NCBI GenBank assembly: GCA_001179505.1 | Contig: CDMY01000321.1 | Location: 1 to 64,000, forward strand | DNA length: 64,000 nucleotides | Origin: Vitrella brassicaformis | Lineage: Eukaryota > Sar > Vitrellaceae | Direction of reading: 5' to 3' | In this document: positions 34,627-45,797 of the stretch, piece after piece | Layout of the letters: the number at the start of each line of letters is the position of its first letter | Position numbering within the stretch: position 1 is the stretch's first letter | Notes under the pieces: model-generated | Database searches by the model: none | Told to the model about the DNA's origin: nothing | The model's input: only the letters and a program-made list of their open reading frames with translations | Translations under genes and position numbers: made by a program

Positions 34627-35803
34627 ATGAGGCCTCGGATCAGGGACCTCCTTCTTCTTGCCTGCCTCACCGTGCTCGGATGGCGCACGGGTGTCGGCCC
34701 TGGTGCGTTGAGTGCTCTCGGGGACTTCCGTAAGCAGACTGCCGCACACCGCCCTTGGCCTCCACATTTTCTTCTCTTCTGCTTCAGTGGGCCTCCCCAT
34801 CCCCTCAGCCATCACGGATGTTTGGGCCGCTCTTCACTCGCTGTACGGGCCCTCTTCGTCTGTGGGAGAGGACCCTAAAACCTCTGCTGTCAAGGGCTAT
34901 CTCACCGGCTCTGCAAGTCCGCTTCTCATGCCTCACACCGACGTCCCGCACAACGATTCCGTCACGACCCAACCTACCGATGTGCTGGACAAGCTCTTTG
35001 TCAACCATGATGAGATGCCGGCCCTGATGGCGACAATGCTGAAGGGGTTGATTGACACCACAAGGAAGAACATCAGGGCGGCAGGTACCTCACAGACCGA
35101 TCAGTGTCCACTCAGCCGCACATGGCTGCGACCCTCTCAGGTGTCACTGGCGGCAACATAACTTTGGATCATGAGGCCTCTCCTGTGCAGACGCCCTCAC
35201 CCCTCTTCGCCGTCGCCTGTGTTCGGCCACGCCGGTTGATGCGATTTGATGGCGGAACAGATGACAGACCGGCCCAAGATGTGACGGATGAGGAGGTGCT
35301 GGTGAAACTAACACGCTGGGCCGAAGAGCTACCGACACTCGTCGCGAATGACGGGGAAGACCTCTACCTTTTTGAGGTAACGCGGAGATGTCCAATCCAT
35401 GTGCCTCAAAAAGCGCCTGCCTTTCTCAGCGCACACAGGTCACCAAATTTATGGACGACATGCGATGTTCGCCAGAGTGGAGGTATCTGCAACAGCCCGG
35501 ACATCTGAAGAGGTTTCGGGTAAGCACCTCATGCTCAGTGTTTATCCGATCGGATCGTGATGGGCATGCGTCTGTGTATCGTCACATCAGCAACTCGGCC
35601 ACCTGAGTCCTGTCACGGAAGCACTGCTGGCGGGGAGTCCTGTCTTGGGAGTGCATGAATCGGTCGATGCATCCACACGACGATTTGTCTGTCACGTCTT
35701 TTGTACGTGCACATGCCGCGTACATGTATCGATCGTGTCCGTCAGTCGTTTGTATGTGTACACGCCGCGTACAATCCGACTATACATGTCGGTCAATCAT
35801 TGA
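34627..35803 (+). CDS. Hypothetical secreted or exported protein
   Basis: The product begins with a signal peptide (MRPRIRDLLLLACLTVLGW). Exon 1 ends in phase 1 at about 34730 and joins 34788 to give ALGDFLGLPIPSAITDVWAALH. Later exons give VDKLF-like DVLDKLFVNHDEMPALMATMLKGL, then GVTGGNITLDHEASPVQ, LVKLTRWAEELPTLVANDGEDLYLFE, VTKFMDDMRCSPEWRYLQQPGHLKRF and QLGHLSPVTEALLAGSP. The last exon runs through an imperfect tandem duplication (about 35699-35800) to a TGA at 35801-35803, so the real end may be earlier. No family was recognised. It may be a transit-peptide-bearing plastid protein or a secreted protein. Confidence 0.5.
35699..35800 (+). repeat. Imperfect tandem duplication, about 50-base unit, two copies
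   Basis: Both halves follow the order TTTGTA(C/T)GTG, ACA(T/C)GCCGCGTAC, then a block ending GTC(C/G)GTCA. The second copy starts near 35749. The duplication lies at or just past the end of the hypothetical gene that starts at 34627. Confidence 0.55.
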
Positions 35804-35850
35804 TTCGTCGACGTGAGTGCTTATCTGTTGAGTCAGTCGAGTTGTGCGTC

Positions 35851-36918
35851 ATGGTCAGACAACCCAATCCCGACACGCCAGTGTGTGTGACACCGGGCTG
35901 CAAGAGACGTGTCAAGGTTTACCCCCGAGGCAGGACACAACCCACCAAGTGCCCGATGTGCTTGTACGGCCAGTGCACGTCGCCCGGCTGTACCAACCCG
36001 GCCGCTTCGTTCAAGACCAAGGTCTGCCTCACGTGCGCCAAGAAACGCAAGAAGCAAGAGGAGAAGCAAGTCGACAAGCAGGAGGAGAAACCCAAGATGC
36101 GCGGCAAGACGAAAGGTACGCTGAAGAGACATAGAAACAAACACACAGACTGAAACACACGCACATTGCTTTGCTTTGCGTTGCCTTGCCTGGACGCGTG
36201 TGTGTCTCCAGTTCAGGCGTTCGTGGACGAGTACCCCTCCGTGTGTCAGGAGAAGTGCGATGAGATGGGCATCGTCGCAAGCTACGACAACATGCTCAAA
36301 GCCGCCCGTAAGTTCACAAAAGGCCAGGTTGCTGTCACTCGCTCGTCTTGATTCATGAGGACAGCAATGTGTCACTCATTCCTGGTGTCAGGTGCGTTGT
36401 TGAAGGGCGATCACACCGACGAGGGCGATGAGAGGGCCATGGCCGCCGGCCGCAAGGTCAGTGAAATCTGACGTCTGTCTAGTGGGAAGCACAGCGCTTA
36501 CCGATGTGTCTCTCAGGCCGCACTGTCCAAGATCACCAACGAACGAGAGAAGCAGGCCTACCGTGCCGCCAATCCCGACAAGGTGCTCATGTATCACAAC
36601 AACAGCGTCCACCACAATGCACTCAAACGCAAGCAAGAAATCGCCAACAAGAAGGTGGGCGCACACAAACACAGGGATGGGCGCCAAACACTCAGGTTGC
36701 CTGTATGTATGTGTGTGTGTGTGTGTGTCCGTCAGGTGTCTGAGTCGTCGCTCGAGGTGGATGGACTGGAGATCGTCGAGACGGGCGGCAAGAATGAGAA
36801 GGCCGGCGTCAAGAAACTCAAGTCGACGCACAATGAGGCAGAGGTTTGCCGGGGCAGGGATGAAAACACCATTTCTATATGGTTCGCTTTCTCATATTTA
36901 TATATGTGTGTCAGTTGA
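35851..36918 (+). CDS. Hypothetical Lys-rich protein with N-terminal Cys cluster
   Basis: The start at 35851 encodes MVRQPNPDTPVCVTPGCKRRV. Within 70 residues there are eight cysteines in pairs: CVTPGC, CPMC, CTSPGC and CLTC. This is a likely zinc-binding module. A Lys/Glu/Gln-rich linker follows, and the exons join as KTKVQAFVDEYPSVCQEKCDEMG, then AALLKGDHTDEGDERAMAAGRK, AALSKITNEREKQAYRAANPDKVLM and VSESSLEVDGLEIVETGG. Introns include 36116-36211 and 36655-36735, both with CA tracts after the donor and TG tracts before the acceptor. The end is uncertain: the open frame reaches TGA at 36918, but a further splice at about 36847 is possible. The family is not recognised. It may be nuclear or nucleolar judging by its basic composition. 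Confidence 0.55.
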
Positions 36919-37313
36919 CATGAGCACGCAACAAGCCGACAGACACACATACATCGCAGAAAGAACGAGAGACAGTCAGTGACAAGACGGGACGGACGAG
37001 TCGGAAAGACGCCGGCACAGAACTGCATGCGACCTTTTAGTCAACCACACATCCACACCACGTTCAGAAATCAGCCATGAATCCGAACACACACAGACAG
37101 GTGTATACACCTGCATACCGAAGCCATTGCGATCGAGGCCCGACAGATCCAACAAGTCTCTTAAAACGTGGCAGCCGTCGATCTGCATGGCATACACACA
37201 AACACATCCACACGAAACAGCGCGGGAAGCGCACTACAGACGCAAGGGCCTCACCTCGCCATACAAACGCAACAACGGTACAATCATCGACATTGACAAG
37301 ACTATACGTGGCC
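36919..37313. other. Spacer between converging genes
   Basis: This stretch contains CA-rich tracts. A small open frame at 37127-37321 (ending TIIDIDKTIRGLI) overlaps the minus-strand stop. It is not supported by homology and may be untranslated or a last exon of the upstream gene. Confidence 0.35.
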
Positions 37314-38703
37314 TTATCTGAGTCTCGTGTTCCCGGGTGTGTACGTCTTGATGATCAGCTGTTCCGTCTTGCCAGGCGTCGATCCACGCCGCTTGGGGGC
37401 GTCAGCACGGCACCTGTCCTCCACCTCTCTCTCCCTCGCCGACCTCTGCCCGGCCCCTCTCTCCCGCGCTGCGTGTCTCGCGTCTTCCACCGCCCTCTCT
37501 ATCCGTCTCTGCTCGTCCCAGGGGCCGAGACGCCTTCTCAACGACTCAAGACGGATTGAGGAGGTGAGCCTCTCCGAATGAGCCGATGTGCGTCGGATGG
37601 CATCTTGCCAAGCGTCAAGCCCCCATCGGGAGAGAGAGACCCTCTGCTTGTCTCGGGATGAGACCTCCACCGGGAGGCCGAGCCTCGTGCGGACGTGGGG
37701 GGAGGTCGGCTGGTAGCTCTGCTCGTTGAGGCAGACGGGAAGGGCGGAGTCGTCGGCACGGTCGACTCGCTTGACATACATGCCCATTCGGCTCCTTCGC
37801 CTTCTCGACCTCTCCCTTTCGCTGCGGAGGCTCTCTGCCACCGATCGAGCGGTCGATGGCCGGCCGCTTCGAGACATGTTGTCATGGAGCTGTGCAGCCA
37901 GCTGGTCGAGGGACGCTTCGTCTTGAGGAACCCAGACATGGGCATGCAGCGAATGCCTCCGGCTGGTCCGCCCAGGCACTAGGCCCTCACTGACGGCCAC
38001 GCTGCGCTGCGAGGGAGACAGCAGCAGCGTTCTCGATGGCACGGATGACATGGCACCGGAGGCGCACGATTGGGCCATGTGTGAGAGGGAAGAGGAGGGC
38101 CGGGAATCGGTGGCTTGAGGGCGGACGAACAGCAGCGTCTTGGACGACGCTGTGTGAGCTGTCGACGGGCGTGTCGTGCTTCTGGAGTGGCTCATCAGAC
38201 GCACGGCTTCACCTCTGGCCACGGGGCTCAGCATGTCGACGCGCGCTACATCGAACAAACGCAGACACCGGGCCTTCTTGACGCTGAAAAGAGAGGACCA
38301 AACAGAACATGGAACAAGCAAACGCTTCCCACCCTCCCCATCTGTCTCCCCACCTGCAAAGGATGTTGTCTTTTCCCAGCTCTCTCCTGAACACACTCCT
38401 CCTCTCCACCCTCTCCCTCTGAGTCATCCGGGGCCCAGTGGACGCACCAGAAAACGACGATGCCGACGAGCATCTGCTGTGAGAGGCAGGCGCATAGCTC
38501 CGCAATGTAGCCGCCGAGGCGGGCCGGCTGAGTGACGGCGTCTCCTTTTTTGGCTGACTCGGAGTGGGGGTGAGGTTGAAGCTGATTCTCTTGTCCCCCT
38601 TGCTGGAGGAGGAGAGGGGAACGGTCGCCATTGGATGAGATCCCGTTCTTTCGGGTTCGGGGAATTCCGAAGAGATCGACATGGGGGTGATACAGTCTCG
38701 CAA
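37314..38703 (-). CDS. Hypothetical Ser/Arg-rich, largely disordered protein
   Basis: There are two exons. Exon 1 (from 38703 or the ATG at 38682, MSISSEFPEPERTG) ends in phase 2 at about 38355 (DNILC) and joins an exon beginning near 38285 to give SVKKARCLRLFDVARVDML. The product of about 440 residues is rich in Ser, Arg and Thr. It has stretches such as RPSTARSVAESLRSERERSRRRRSR and a C-terminal helix EQRRIERAVEDARHAARER (each quoted in part), ending KTYTPGNTRLR. No domain was recognised. The C-terminal short motifs resemble those seen in flagellar or cytoskeletal accessory proteins, but this is weak. Confidence 0.55.
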
Positions 38704-39229
38704 ATTGTCCTTCCCGTTTTTCCTTGTCTCGGTTTGTTCACATCATACAGAAGGATGGACGTCTCGACACACACACGCCACACACACGTGCCTGCATGAG
38801 GCAGTCGGCGTCGATCTGTCCGGGTCGATTCACACACTGACTGACATAGTACAGCAACCCAGACAACAGCAGTGCCGAGCCTCCTACATACCTACGATGG
38901 CCACACGCATAGACGGACATCACCAGACACGTACGTACAGCACACGAGGGGACCCCTCAAGATGCAACCACACACGTCCCCCACAACACGACAAATATCG
39001 ACAGATCAGATCGACAGATCAGAAGCGTACGGGCCTTCATGCACCGCATCTGTACAGGAGGAGTGGGTGCTGCCGCTGCGACAGGCACAGAGTGTTGCTA
39101 TCGCGAAAAAGTAGCGGCTGTCATGTGATGGCGAAAAAACAGGTGCCGCCCTTGACTGTCAGTTCGCGGTGGTGACGATGAACTCCGCAGTCTATAGAGA
39201 GAAACGTCGTCCCCACAGCAGTCGGAGTG
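38704..39229. other. Intergenic region between two minus-strand genes
   Basis: No gene was supported. Short CA tracts occur near 38770-38790. The stretch contains the 5' flank of the gene starting at 38703 and the 3' flank of the gene ending at 39230. Confidence 0.45.
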
Positions 39230-40105
39230 TCACGTCTTCTCCGCTCCTTCCCGCGGCAGTCCGAAAAGCTCCTCAAGCGACAGCTCTGCCCTGTCCGCCG
39301 GTGGAGGGGTCAGATCTGCGCCGTGACGGTCGAGCACAACAGGAGTCGGCTCGTCGGTGGAGGGCTCTTTCGCACCTGCACAGGACCACAGAACACAAAC
39401 CTATCGCCACTGGACTGAGCTGTTGGCATTACGTGTGGCACGTAAGTACCGGCATCAAGGAGCCTCTGCACTGTGGCATCAATCAGGTTCATCAGCGGTC
39501 GTCGGTACTCATAGAAATCGACACCCAGCTCCCTCTCCAGCGCCAGCCGAACCTCCCTCGCCGTCACATCCAGGCTGTGCTCACGCAGGTAGGCCTCAAT
39601 CCGTCCACACAGTTCCGGCCTCAAGCCTCCCCAGAGATACGAATGGGCGTCGTCGTCCATTCTCGCAGTATCCGGCAGGTAATCAGGAAGCGAGAGGGAG
39701 AGGGGAGGAGGGAAGAGGTCATCTGGTCCTGGACCCTCGCTGCCGTACACGCTGGCAAACTGACACTCAGGAGCTGCCTCAGCGTAGGATTCAGCCACAC
39801 CTGATGACAGAAAGACAAACAGGCGCGGTTGCACCCGTCGGTCCTTCCCGCCCTTCCTGTTTTTCCCTACGTTTCTCAGGATGCAGAGCGGCAGCAAGCA
39901 CGTCCAATCGCGCCGCCGGTGACAGCCTCTCGTACTCCTCCATTGAGCGCAGTAGGCTTTCCAGCGACTCATGCCTCTCGTCGATGCGAAGGGCGCAGGT
40001 GAGCAGAACTGCGCGCCGTGCGGGAGGCAGCGTGGTGTAGTCGGCGCTGGAGAAGCCAACAGAAGCAAGAGCTGCATCCAGTGCCTCAAGAGGGTCAGAT
40101 GTCAT
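39230..40105 (-). CDS. Hypothetical protein with DEK C-terminal-like domain
   Basis: There are three exons. Exon 1 (from 40105) encodes MTSDPLEALDAALASVGFSS and a helical region. It ends in phase 1 at LHPEK, joining R-VAESYAEAAPECQF. Exon 2 contains LCGRIEAYLREHSLDVTARE and VRLALERELGVDFYEYRRPLMNLI, a pattern matching the DEK_C fold, in which a helical bundle ends with a conserved LE-x-x-x-G step. It is found in chromatin-binding and SWIB-associated proteins. The last exon probably starts after the acceptor at about 39313 and encodes LTPPPADRAELSLEELFGLP, stopping at 39230. The donor used (GTCCTG near 39383) is weak, so the alternative end at 39310 remains possible. Function is uncertain; a chromatin or centriole-related role would fit DEK_C proteins. 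Confidence 0.55.
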
Positions 40106-40239
40106 CGTCGGTGACTGCTGGGTCGGTCAAAGGGCCATCATCAGGCCGTGTGCCATGTGTCAGTCATTGATTCGGTCACAGCTTTGGCTCACCACCAATA
40201 CCCTGCAGCGGTTTGGTGGAGCACCCTACCACCAAACCC

Positions 40240-40250
40240 TGCGAGCTCAT
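40240..40250 (+). promoter_or_regulatory. TGCGAGCT start-region motif
   Basis: TGCGAGCTCAT lies 30 bases before the preferred ABHD-like ATG at 40270. Confidence 0.4.
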
Positions 40251-40269
40251 TGATCAGTGGCGGTCTTGG

Positions 40270-42219
40270 ATGAATCGGCTTTTCCGGTTTTCAAGCAGCG
40301 CCCATACTCGCGGCCATCATCCTGTTGCTCTCTTGCTGCCCTCATTTCTTGCTGGGATCGCCACCTTCGCTCCGCCAAGTCCTTCCCTGCTAAGGGCCGC
40401 CGCTGAGCCAATGTGGGTGCCCACAAGCGCTCGAAGATTGGACGAAACAGAGAAGCGAGTGCTTGACGAGTCTGTTCATGGACAAGGTCAGGAGGAGAGG
40501 ATTTCATGGGTGCTGCGCTGGCAAGCAGCGATGCTGTCTTCTGTGCGTGTGTGTGCAGGCCACGTGACTTATTTGAGGAAACCGACAGCCATTGTCCACC
40601 GCGGCGAAGATCACCACATCCATACTGTCACATACTCAGCGGGCAAGCCCAGTGACAGTCCTCCGCCTGACTCGCCTGCCAGTGGCTCAGAGAGCACCAG
40701 CAGCTCCTCGGAGGGCAGGGCCAGCTTCCCTGTTGTCTTCTGCCACGGCTATGGAGGCGGCTGCGGCTCCTTCGCGAGAGTTATGGCCAAGATGGTGCGC
40801 GACCATTCGCACCTGACATGCCATGCCATCGACTGGCTGGGCTTCGGGCGATCCTCACGGCCTTCCTTCCGCTTCGACAAGGACAAACCGCTCGACTGTG
40901 CGGCGGAGTTCGTCGGTCAGTGAGTGCATCCATCACGCCGTCTTTTTCGTTGGATGCTCACTCACTTCATGCGCTGGTGTTGGTGCTGCTGGTGTGTTGC
41001 TGTATGTATCAGAGTCTCTGGAGGCCTGGCGGAGAGAGAAGGCAATCGACAAGATGGTCTTGTGCGGTCATTCGATGGGGGGCTATCTCGCGGCAGGTAG
41101 GAGCAAGAAACCGACGCTGACTGACGATCCTATCGGCGATCAGCGATCAGTGTTCTGAGTTGAATTAATGTGTGTGTCTTTGTCTCTTTGTGTCTTGGCT
41201 TGATAGTGTACGCGTCGCGGTACCCACATCGTGTCCACAAGCTCATCCTCGCCTCGACAGTTGGTGTGTAAGACAGGCAGGGCAGGCACCAACAGCACCG
41301 AGGGGACTCACTGATGTATGTAAGGCTGACGATGGGATGGGATGCTCCTGTCTGTCCATCTGTGTGTGCAGGCATCCAGAAGAAGCCGGAAGAGCTGCGG
41401 GATGGCTTCGCCGGCGCGCCTTGGTACGTCCGCACTCTCGTGGGGACGGTCAGGGGCCTGTGGGACATGGATGTGACGCCACTGGCTCTCCTCCGCGGTA
41501 TTGGCCCCATCGGACCGGGGCTGCTGAGGGGGGCGTTGTCAAAGCGGATAGGGGAGCACATCTACCCGAACGGCGAGATACAAGACTATGGTGGGCACCA
41601 TAGACAGACTGGAAGGGAGAGGTGTGTTCGGTGTGGTCAGCCTGCCTGCCGTGTTGTGTCCCTTGCGACTGCAGTGTATCACGTGAATGCGAACGCTGCT
41701 TCAGCCGACACCGCAATCACCACTCTGTTCGAACCCACAGTGTTTGCAAGGTGAGTGAGTGAACATCGAGGGAGGCATACACTCCGGACGGACCTTCTCG
41801 TACGTGTCCGCGCATGGGCTGTCTGTCTTTGTGCATGTGGTGTGCGTGTGGCAGAGAGCCTCTGTTTGATCGTGTGCGTCAGCTGCCGATGCCGACGCTC
41901 TTCCTCTACGGTGAGTGAGCCGACCGTCGTGTCCACACAAAATACATACATACATGCTGACGGCCGGTCACTCTTGTTTGTGCATTCGTTCCACTCACTC
42001 AGGCGAGCGTGATTGGGTGGATGCCTCTACTGGCCATCAGCTCAAAGCCATGAATCCGCAGGTAGGTCGGCAGCGCTGCGCTGCCTGCATATTGTGATTG
42101 ATGTCTGTCTTTGCTTTCAGACGTTCGACGTTCAACTGCTGCCCGACTGCGCGCATCAGATCACGGTCGAGAACTCCCATTCGTTCGCTGAGGCTGTTGG
42201 GGAGTTTTGCTGTCGATAG
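40270..42219 (+). CDS. Alpha/beta hydrolase of the ABHD4/ABHD5 (CGI-58) type
   Basis: This is a serine hydrolase or acyltransferase-like protein. WVPTSARRLDETEKRVLDES matches the N-terminal signature of the family. Splicing at about 40485 and 40558 removes a 74-base intron and yields VHGQGHVTYLRKP. The oxyanion region VVFCHGYGGGCGSF, the IDWLGFGRSSRP strand, the nucleophile elbow CGHSMGGYLAA (about 41060-41095), the acid loop LFLYGERDWVDA and the catalytic His in PDCAHQITVEN are all present. The His motif differs from HxxxxD acyltransferases, so hydrolase activity on N-acyl phospholipids or a lipid-droplet co-activator role are both possible. I prefer the ATG at 40270 over 40213 because a TGCGAGCTCAT start-region motif occupies 40240-40250. 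A hydrophobic N-terminal segment (VALLLPSFLAGIATFA) may be a targeting signal. Confidence 0.8.
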
Positions 42220-42913
42220 TGGAGAAGACATATATCGGGAGGCGCAGCCTCAGGGAGTGACGCTCCATGAATGGTTGTGCATGACGATGTGAAATAGATA
42301 GATGTGGATGGCGCGACCAAGTCGACGCCTCAGGGACACGTGTTACTTCCTGGGACAGCAGATCTTGTGTGTGAGTCTCTGCCCTGTAGATAGATAGATG
42401 GACTGAATTCGCCTGTGCAGACTATCTAGACTGAATCCTCACAGATAGACTGACTCTCAGATCATGTGTGCAGACGGACAGGGAAGGCACCATGGCCACT
42501 CGTGCGGTTCGTTGTTCAAAGCGAGACGAAGAGCCCAGAATGCCCGAGCCGTGCCGCCGTGCCGCAAAAGCACGAAGAGGATCCGCTGAGAGATCCGCGC
42601 CTGCACTGGCAGTGGTTGTCAATCAGTGCAGCCCCCACCTCCCGCCCCCATCGTTCGGGCATCTTTTCCGGGAAGAGGAGTCCTTTTGCAGGTGGCTTTC
42701 GGCATCTGCTAGTTGGGCCCTCACCCATTTGCAAAGGAAAGACCGCCTGCTTCTTCCGTGGAGTCCGTCCCCCTGTCTCAGCGCTATCTCGGTCCTCTGT
42801 CTTGTCTTGCCTGGGCGCTTCCCTTCCTTTGCAGTCCTCCGTTCTCTGTGCAACTCTCCGCAGCTACGCAACGCTCGTTAAGCCTTTCAAGTCCCTGAGG
42901 TTCAACGGAGAAG
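42220..42913. other. Intergenic region between two plus-strand genes
   Basis: No supported gene. Overlapping open frames at 42466-43110 read across the true start of the next gene and have no recognisable content. GATA repeats lie near 42292-42302 and 42390-42401. Confidence 0.45.
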
Positions 42914-44437
42914 ATGGCGATACCCACCCCGATATTCGCCGCAGACACGTGCCGCTCCGGCAGCAGTGCCGAGGAGCACCTGCTGCAGACGGTCATCTGC
43001 TGCCTGCTGGTGTTTCTGCCCTTCCTCATGCCCAAATCGGCTGTCGACCGGCTTTTCCAGATGCCCGCCATCGGAATGGCCTGGCTGACCTTTATCTACG
43101 GATTCGCTGATGGGTTCTGCAATGATCTCGTTGGCTTCTGCTCTGCGGCCAGGCGACTCATGGCACCCACTGGCAAGGCCAAGAAACACAAAGCCTCGCG
43201 AAAGGGCAAGAACGCGACGAAGAACCCTCCCTCCGCCACGACGTCGAGCCAAGGTCGCCCCACAGAGATCAAAGCGGGCTCATTCACTCTCATCTCAGCT
43301 GTTTCTGGCATCCTCCGAGCGCCTCTGGCTGCTCTGTACGTCTTCCGACTTCCCTTCGTCGGCCTGTATGCCCTCGTCTCTCGTCGTGCCGCCAAGCCAG
43401 CAACTTCCCCCCCTGAGTCGACAGCATCGCTCGCCAGCCGTCCCGGAGACGACAACACGACCACACGCGGCGGCAAGGGCAGGGCCCGCAGCAGCAAGAA
43501 GCAGGCAAGCCGAGTTCCCAAGGCCGCCAGCCCCCCCGTGAGCGGCGGCAAAGACACCAAGAAGGATCAAGGGGCGAAGAAGGTCAAGGCCAAGACACCG
43601 GAGGAGAAGAAAGAGCTGGCCCCTGTGGGTGAGGACAAGGGCTGGCAGAAAGTGGGCGGCAACCACAAGGTCAAGAACACTCGACCCGAGCTGGCCACCC
43701 GCAGCAAGGCCACGACAGCCACGGCGACCGAGCGGCCGTCCAACAGGTCGTCGGAAAGCCAGACGGAGAGCTCATTCGGCGGCCTCTCACCGCCCGAGAA
43801 GCACGCCACCCCGGGCAAAGACACCGCCGCCATGTCTCCCCCCCTGCCAGGCCCCCGCACCCAAGGCAACGAAGCGAACGGGAAAGAGGCCAAATCGGGC
43901 AAGGCTGTGGCCAAACAGGATGGACCCATCAAGGAGGGCATGAAAGCGGGCAGCCAGCCGCAGCCGCAGCCGCAGCAGCAGCAGCAGCAGTCGGGGAAGC
44001 CCCCCGTGGCTGCCGCTGTGGGTTCCCCTGGGCGTGTGGCGTATGACCTGCATAAGGTGTGTGTAGGTGCTGGTGAGTATGAGTTCCCGCGGCGGGGGGG
44101 CGGGATCACCGCCGAGACGATTCAGAATATTCGCGCGAGTATCGCTATGAAGGCTGACCTCAAGGACCTGCTGATCAAGGCCGAAGCTGCCGAATACGAG
44201 GCATCGCTCGGTCAGGCGAAGCACGCACGACACGACACGAGACGAGGCATGTCTCTCTCTCTCTCTCTCTCTCTGTGGCTGTGTTCCGCAGTGCGTGAGA
44301 AGCTAACGTATGAAGGCATTGTCCAGGGTTTGGTGAGTGAGCAGAAGCTGAAGGACCTGGCCATCCCCCTGGGGCCCCGCAAGCGCATCCTCTACTTCGC
44401 CGGCGTCATCCCCGGCAACACCATGTTCCGCCGATGA
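42914..44437 (+). CDS. Membrane protein with Lys/Pro/Gln-rich middle and SAM-like C-terminus
   Basis: The product has three hydrophobic segments near the N-terminus (LLQTVICCLLVFLPFLMP, MAWLTFIYGFADGF and FTLISAVSGILRAPLAALYVF, the last followed by LPFVGLYALV). A long disordered Lys/Ala/Ser region with a Gln run near 43975-43990 follows. The C-terminal domain begins CVGAGEYEFPRRG. After removal of an intron (about 44211-44291, phase 1) it reads EASLVREKLTYEGIVQGL followed by KLKDLAIPLGPRKRILYFAG. The EGIVQGLVSEQKLKDLAIPLGPRKRI pattern (quoted in part) resembles a SAM domain, in which a length-5 helix reads the oligomerisation surface. The intron contains CTCTCT repeats. The protein may be a membrane scaffold. 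The family is not identified. Confidence 0.6.
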   Translation: MAIPTPIFAADTCRSGSSAEEHLLQTVICCLLVFLPFLMPKSAVDRLFQMPAIGMAWLTFIYGFADGFCNDLVGFCSAARRLMAPTGKAKKHKASRKGKNATKNPPSATTSSQGRPTEIKAGSFTLISAVSGILRAPLAALYVFRLPFVGLYALVSRRAAKPATSPPESTASLASRPGDDNTTTRGGKGRARSSKKQASRVPKAASPPVSGGKDTKKDQGAKKVKAKTPEEKKELAPVGEDKGWQKVGGNHKVKNTRPELATRSKATTATATERPSNRSSESQTESSFGGLSPPEKHATPGKDTAAMSPPLPGPRTQGNEANGKEAKSGKAVAKQDGPIKEGMKAGSQPQPQPQQQQQQSGKPPVAAAVGSPGRVAYDLHKVCVGAGEYEFPRRGGGITAETIQNIRASIAMKADLKDLLIKAEAAEYEASLGQAKHARHDTRRGMSLSLSLSLWLCSAVREKLTYEGIVQGLVSEQKLKDLAIPLGPRKRILYFAGVIPGNTMFRR

Positions 44438-44885
44438 ACACATACATCAAAACTCACAGACACACACAGAAAGGCACACTATATCGACGTGGATTGAGGT
44501 GGTGTGTGAACGACAAGTGTGAGAGGAGGTAGTTGTACCATAGATGGCGACGGTGTTTCAAGGGAGGGAGAGTGCGTTGGTTGAGAGAGAGAGAGAGCTG
44601 TCGATCGGGGACGTCGTCTGTCGTCTCGTGGGGGTGTACCAGCAGTGGGTGCCAGTGGATGGATGGATGGAGCGGCCGTCACACACGCCTGGATGGATGG
44701 ATGGCTGGACGAGAAACAGACACGAACGATGACGGATGGATGGATCGACGGACATACTTTTTCAACGAACATTCCTTCCTTCCTTCAACAATTGCAATGA
44801 ATGTCCTTCCTTCCTCACACACACACACACACACCGATCGTCTCGACATCGGTCGATGCCGCACACACACGAATATATGTCCAAT
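44438..44885. repeat. Convergent 3'-3' spacer with GGAT and CA tracts
   Basis: No gene was seen. GGAT-type tetranucleotide runs occur at 44658-44705 and 44732-44745, and a CA dinucleotide tract at 44816-44834. Confidence 0.55.
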
Positions 44886-45766
44886 CTACAGCACGTGCCG
44901 CCCGTAGCCCATGCCCTCTATTTCCAGCTCCCCCTGCCTCACACGCGGCGGCGTCACGCCCCCAGCCACACTCCGCACATGACGCATTGCGTTGTACACT
45001 CCCTCATCCCGGTTCCTGCTGCGGCCCGTCGACTGCGCCCTCGGAGGAGGGGCTGACGGCTGTGGCTCGTCGAGGGGGGGCGAGGGCTCCTCTGAGTCGA
45101 GCGACTGGCGGGGGAGGTCGTAGTCTAGGTCGTTGAGTTGCGCCTGTGGGCTGTCCGTCGTGTACTTGTGCAGCTGGCCTTGGCAGCGGATGAGCTGCCG
45201 CCGGAGGTGGTTCGACAGATCCATCAGCTCCACACGCTCGTCCTGCATCCATCGAGGCAATTTTGCTTGCGCAGATGTGTGGTATCTCTGTCTGTGTGGG
45301 CACCTACCTGCAGGTGTGAGATCTGTTGGGTCAGGTGGTGGACTTTCTTCCGCAGCCCCTCGCAAGCCTGAGTCAGCTCCACACACGGCGCCTCCTGCAC
45401 ACATACACAACAAACAAAACACACACGCCAAGCCCGCTTCGTGGGTCTCTCTGCATGGCTACTAGGCCATTCGGTCATTTGCTCACCGCCTGCTGTGGCT
45501 GCTCTGCAACAGTCGGCCCCTCAGCGTCGCGACGCATCGCGGCAATGGCGGCGCGCAGACGGTCGTTCTGATGCTCCTGAGTCGACCGATCCAAGCACGA
45601 AACACGAAGGGGAGAAGTCATCCAGACCAGGAAGCGCATGTGTGTGTGTGTGTGTGTGTGTACCAGGTCTTTGAGTCGTGTGTGGAGGGCATCGGTGGTG
45701 TTGTCACGCTCATCGGCAGCCGGGGTCAGCCCGCCGGACTGCATAAGAAGGCATGGATTGATGGCG

Positions 45767-45797
<31 letters not shown>

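Noticed and set aside
34312-34815. Minus-strand open frame
   Set aside because: It runs antisense to the signal-peptide exon at 34627 and shows no domain or splice support.
42466-43110. Long open frame upstream of the 42914 gene
   Set aside because: It overlaps the coding start of the next gene in another frame and has low-complexity content without domains.
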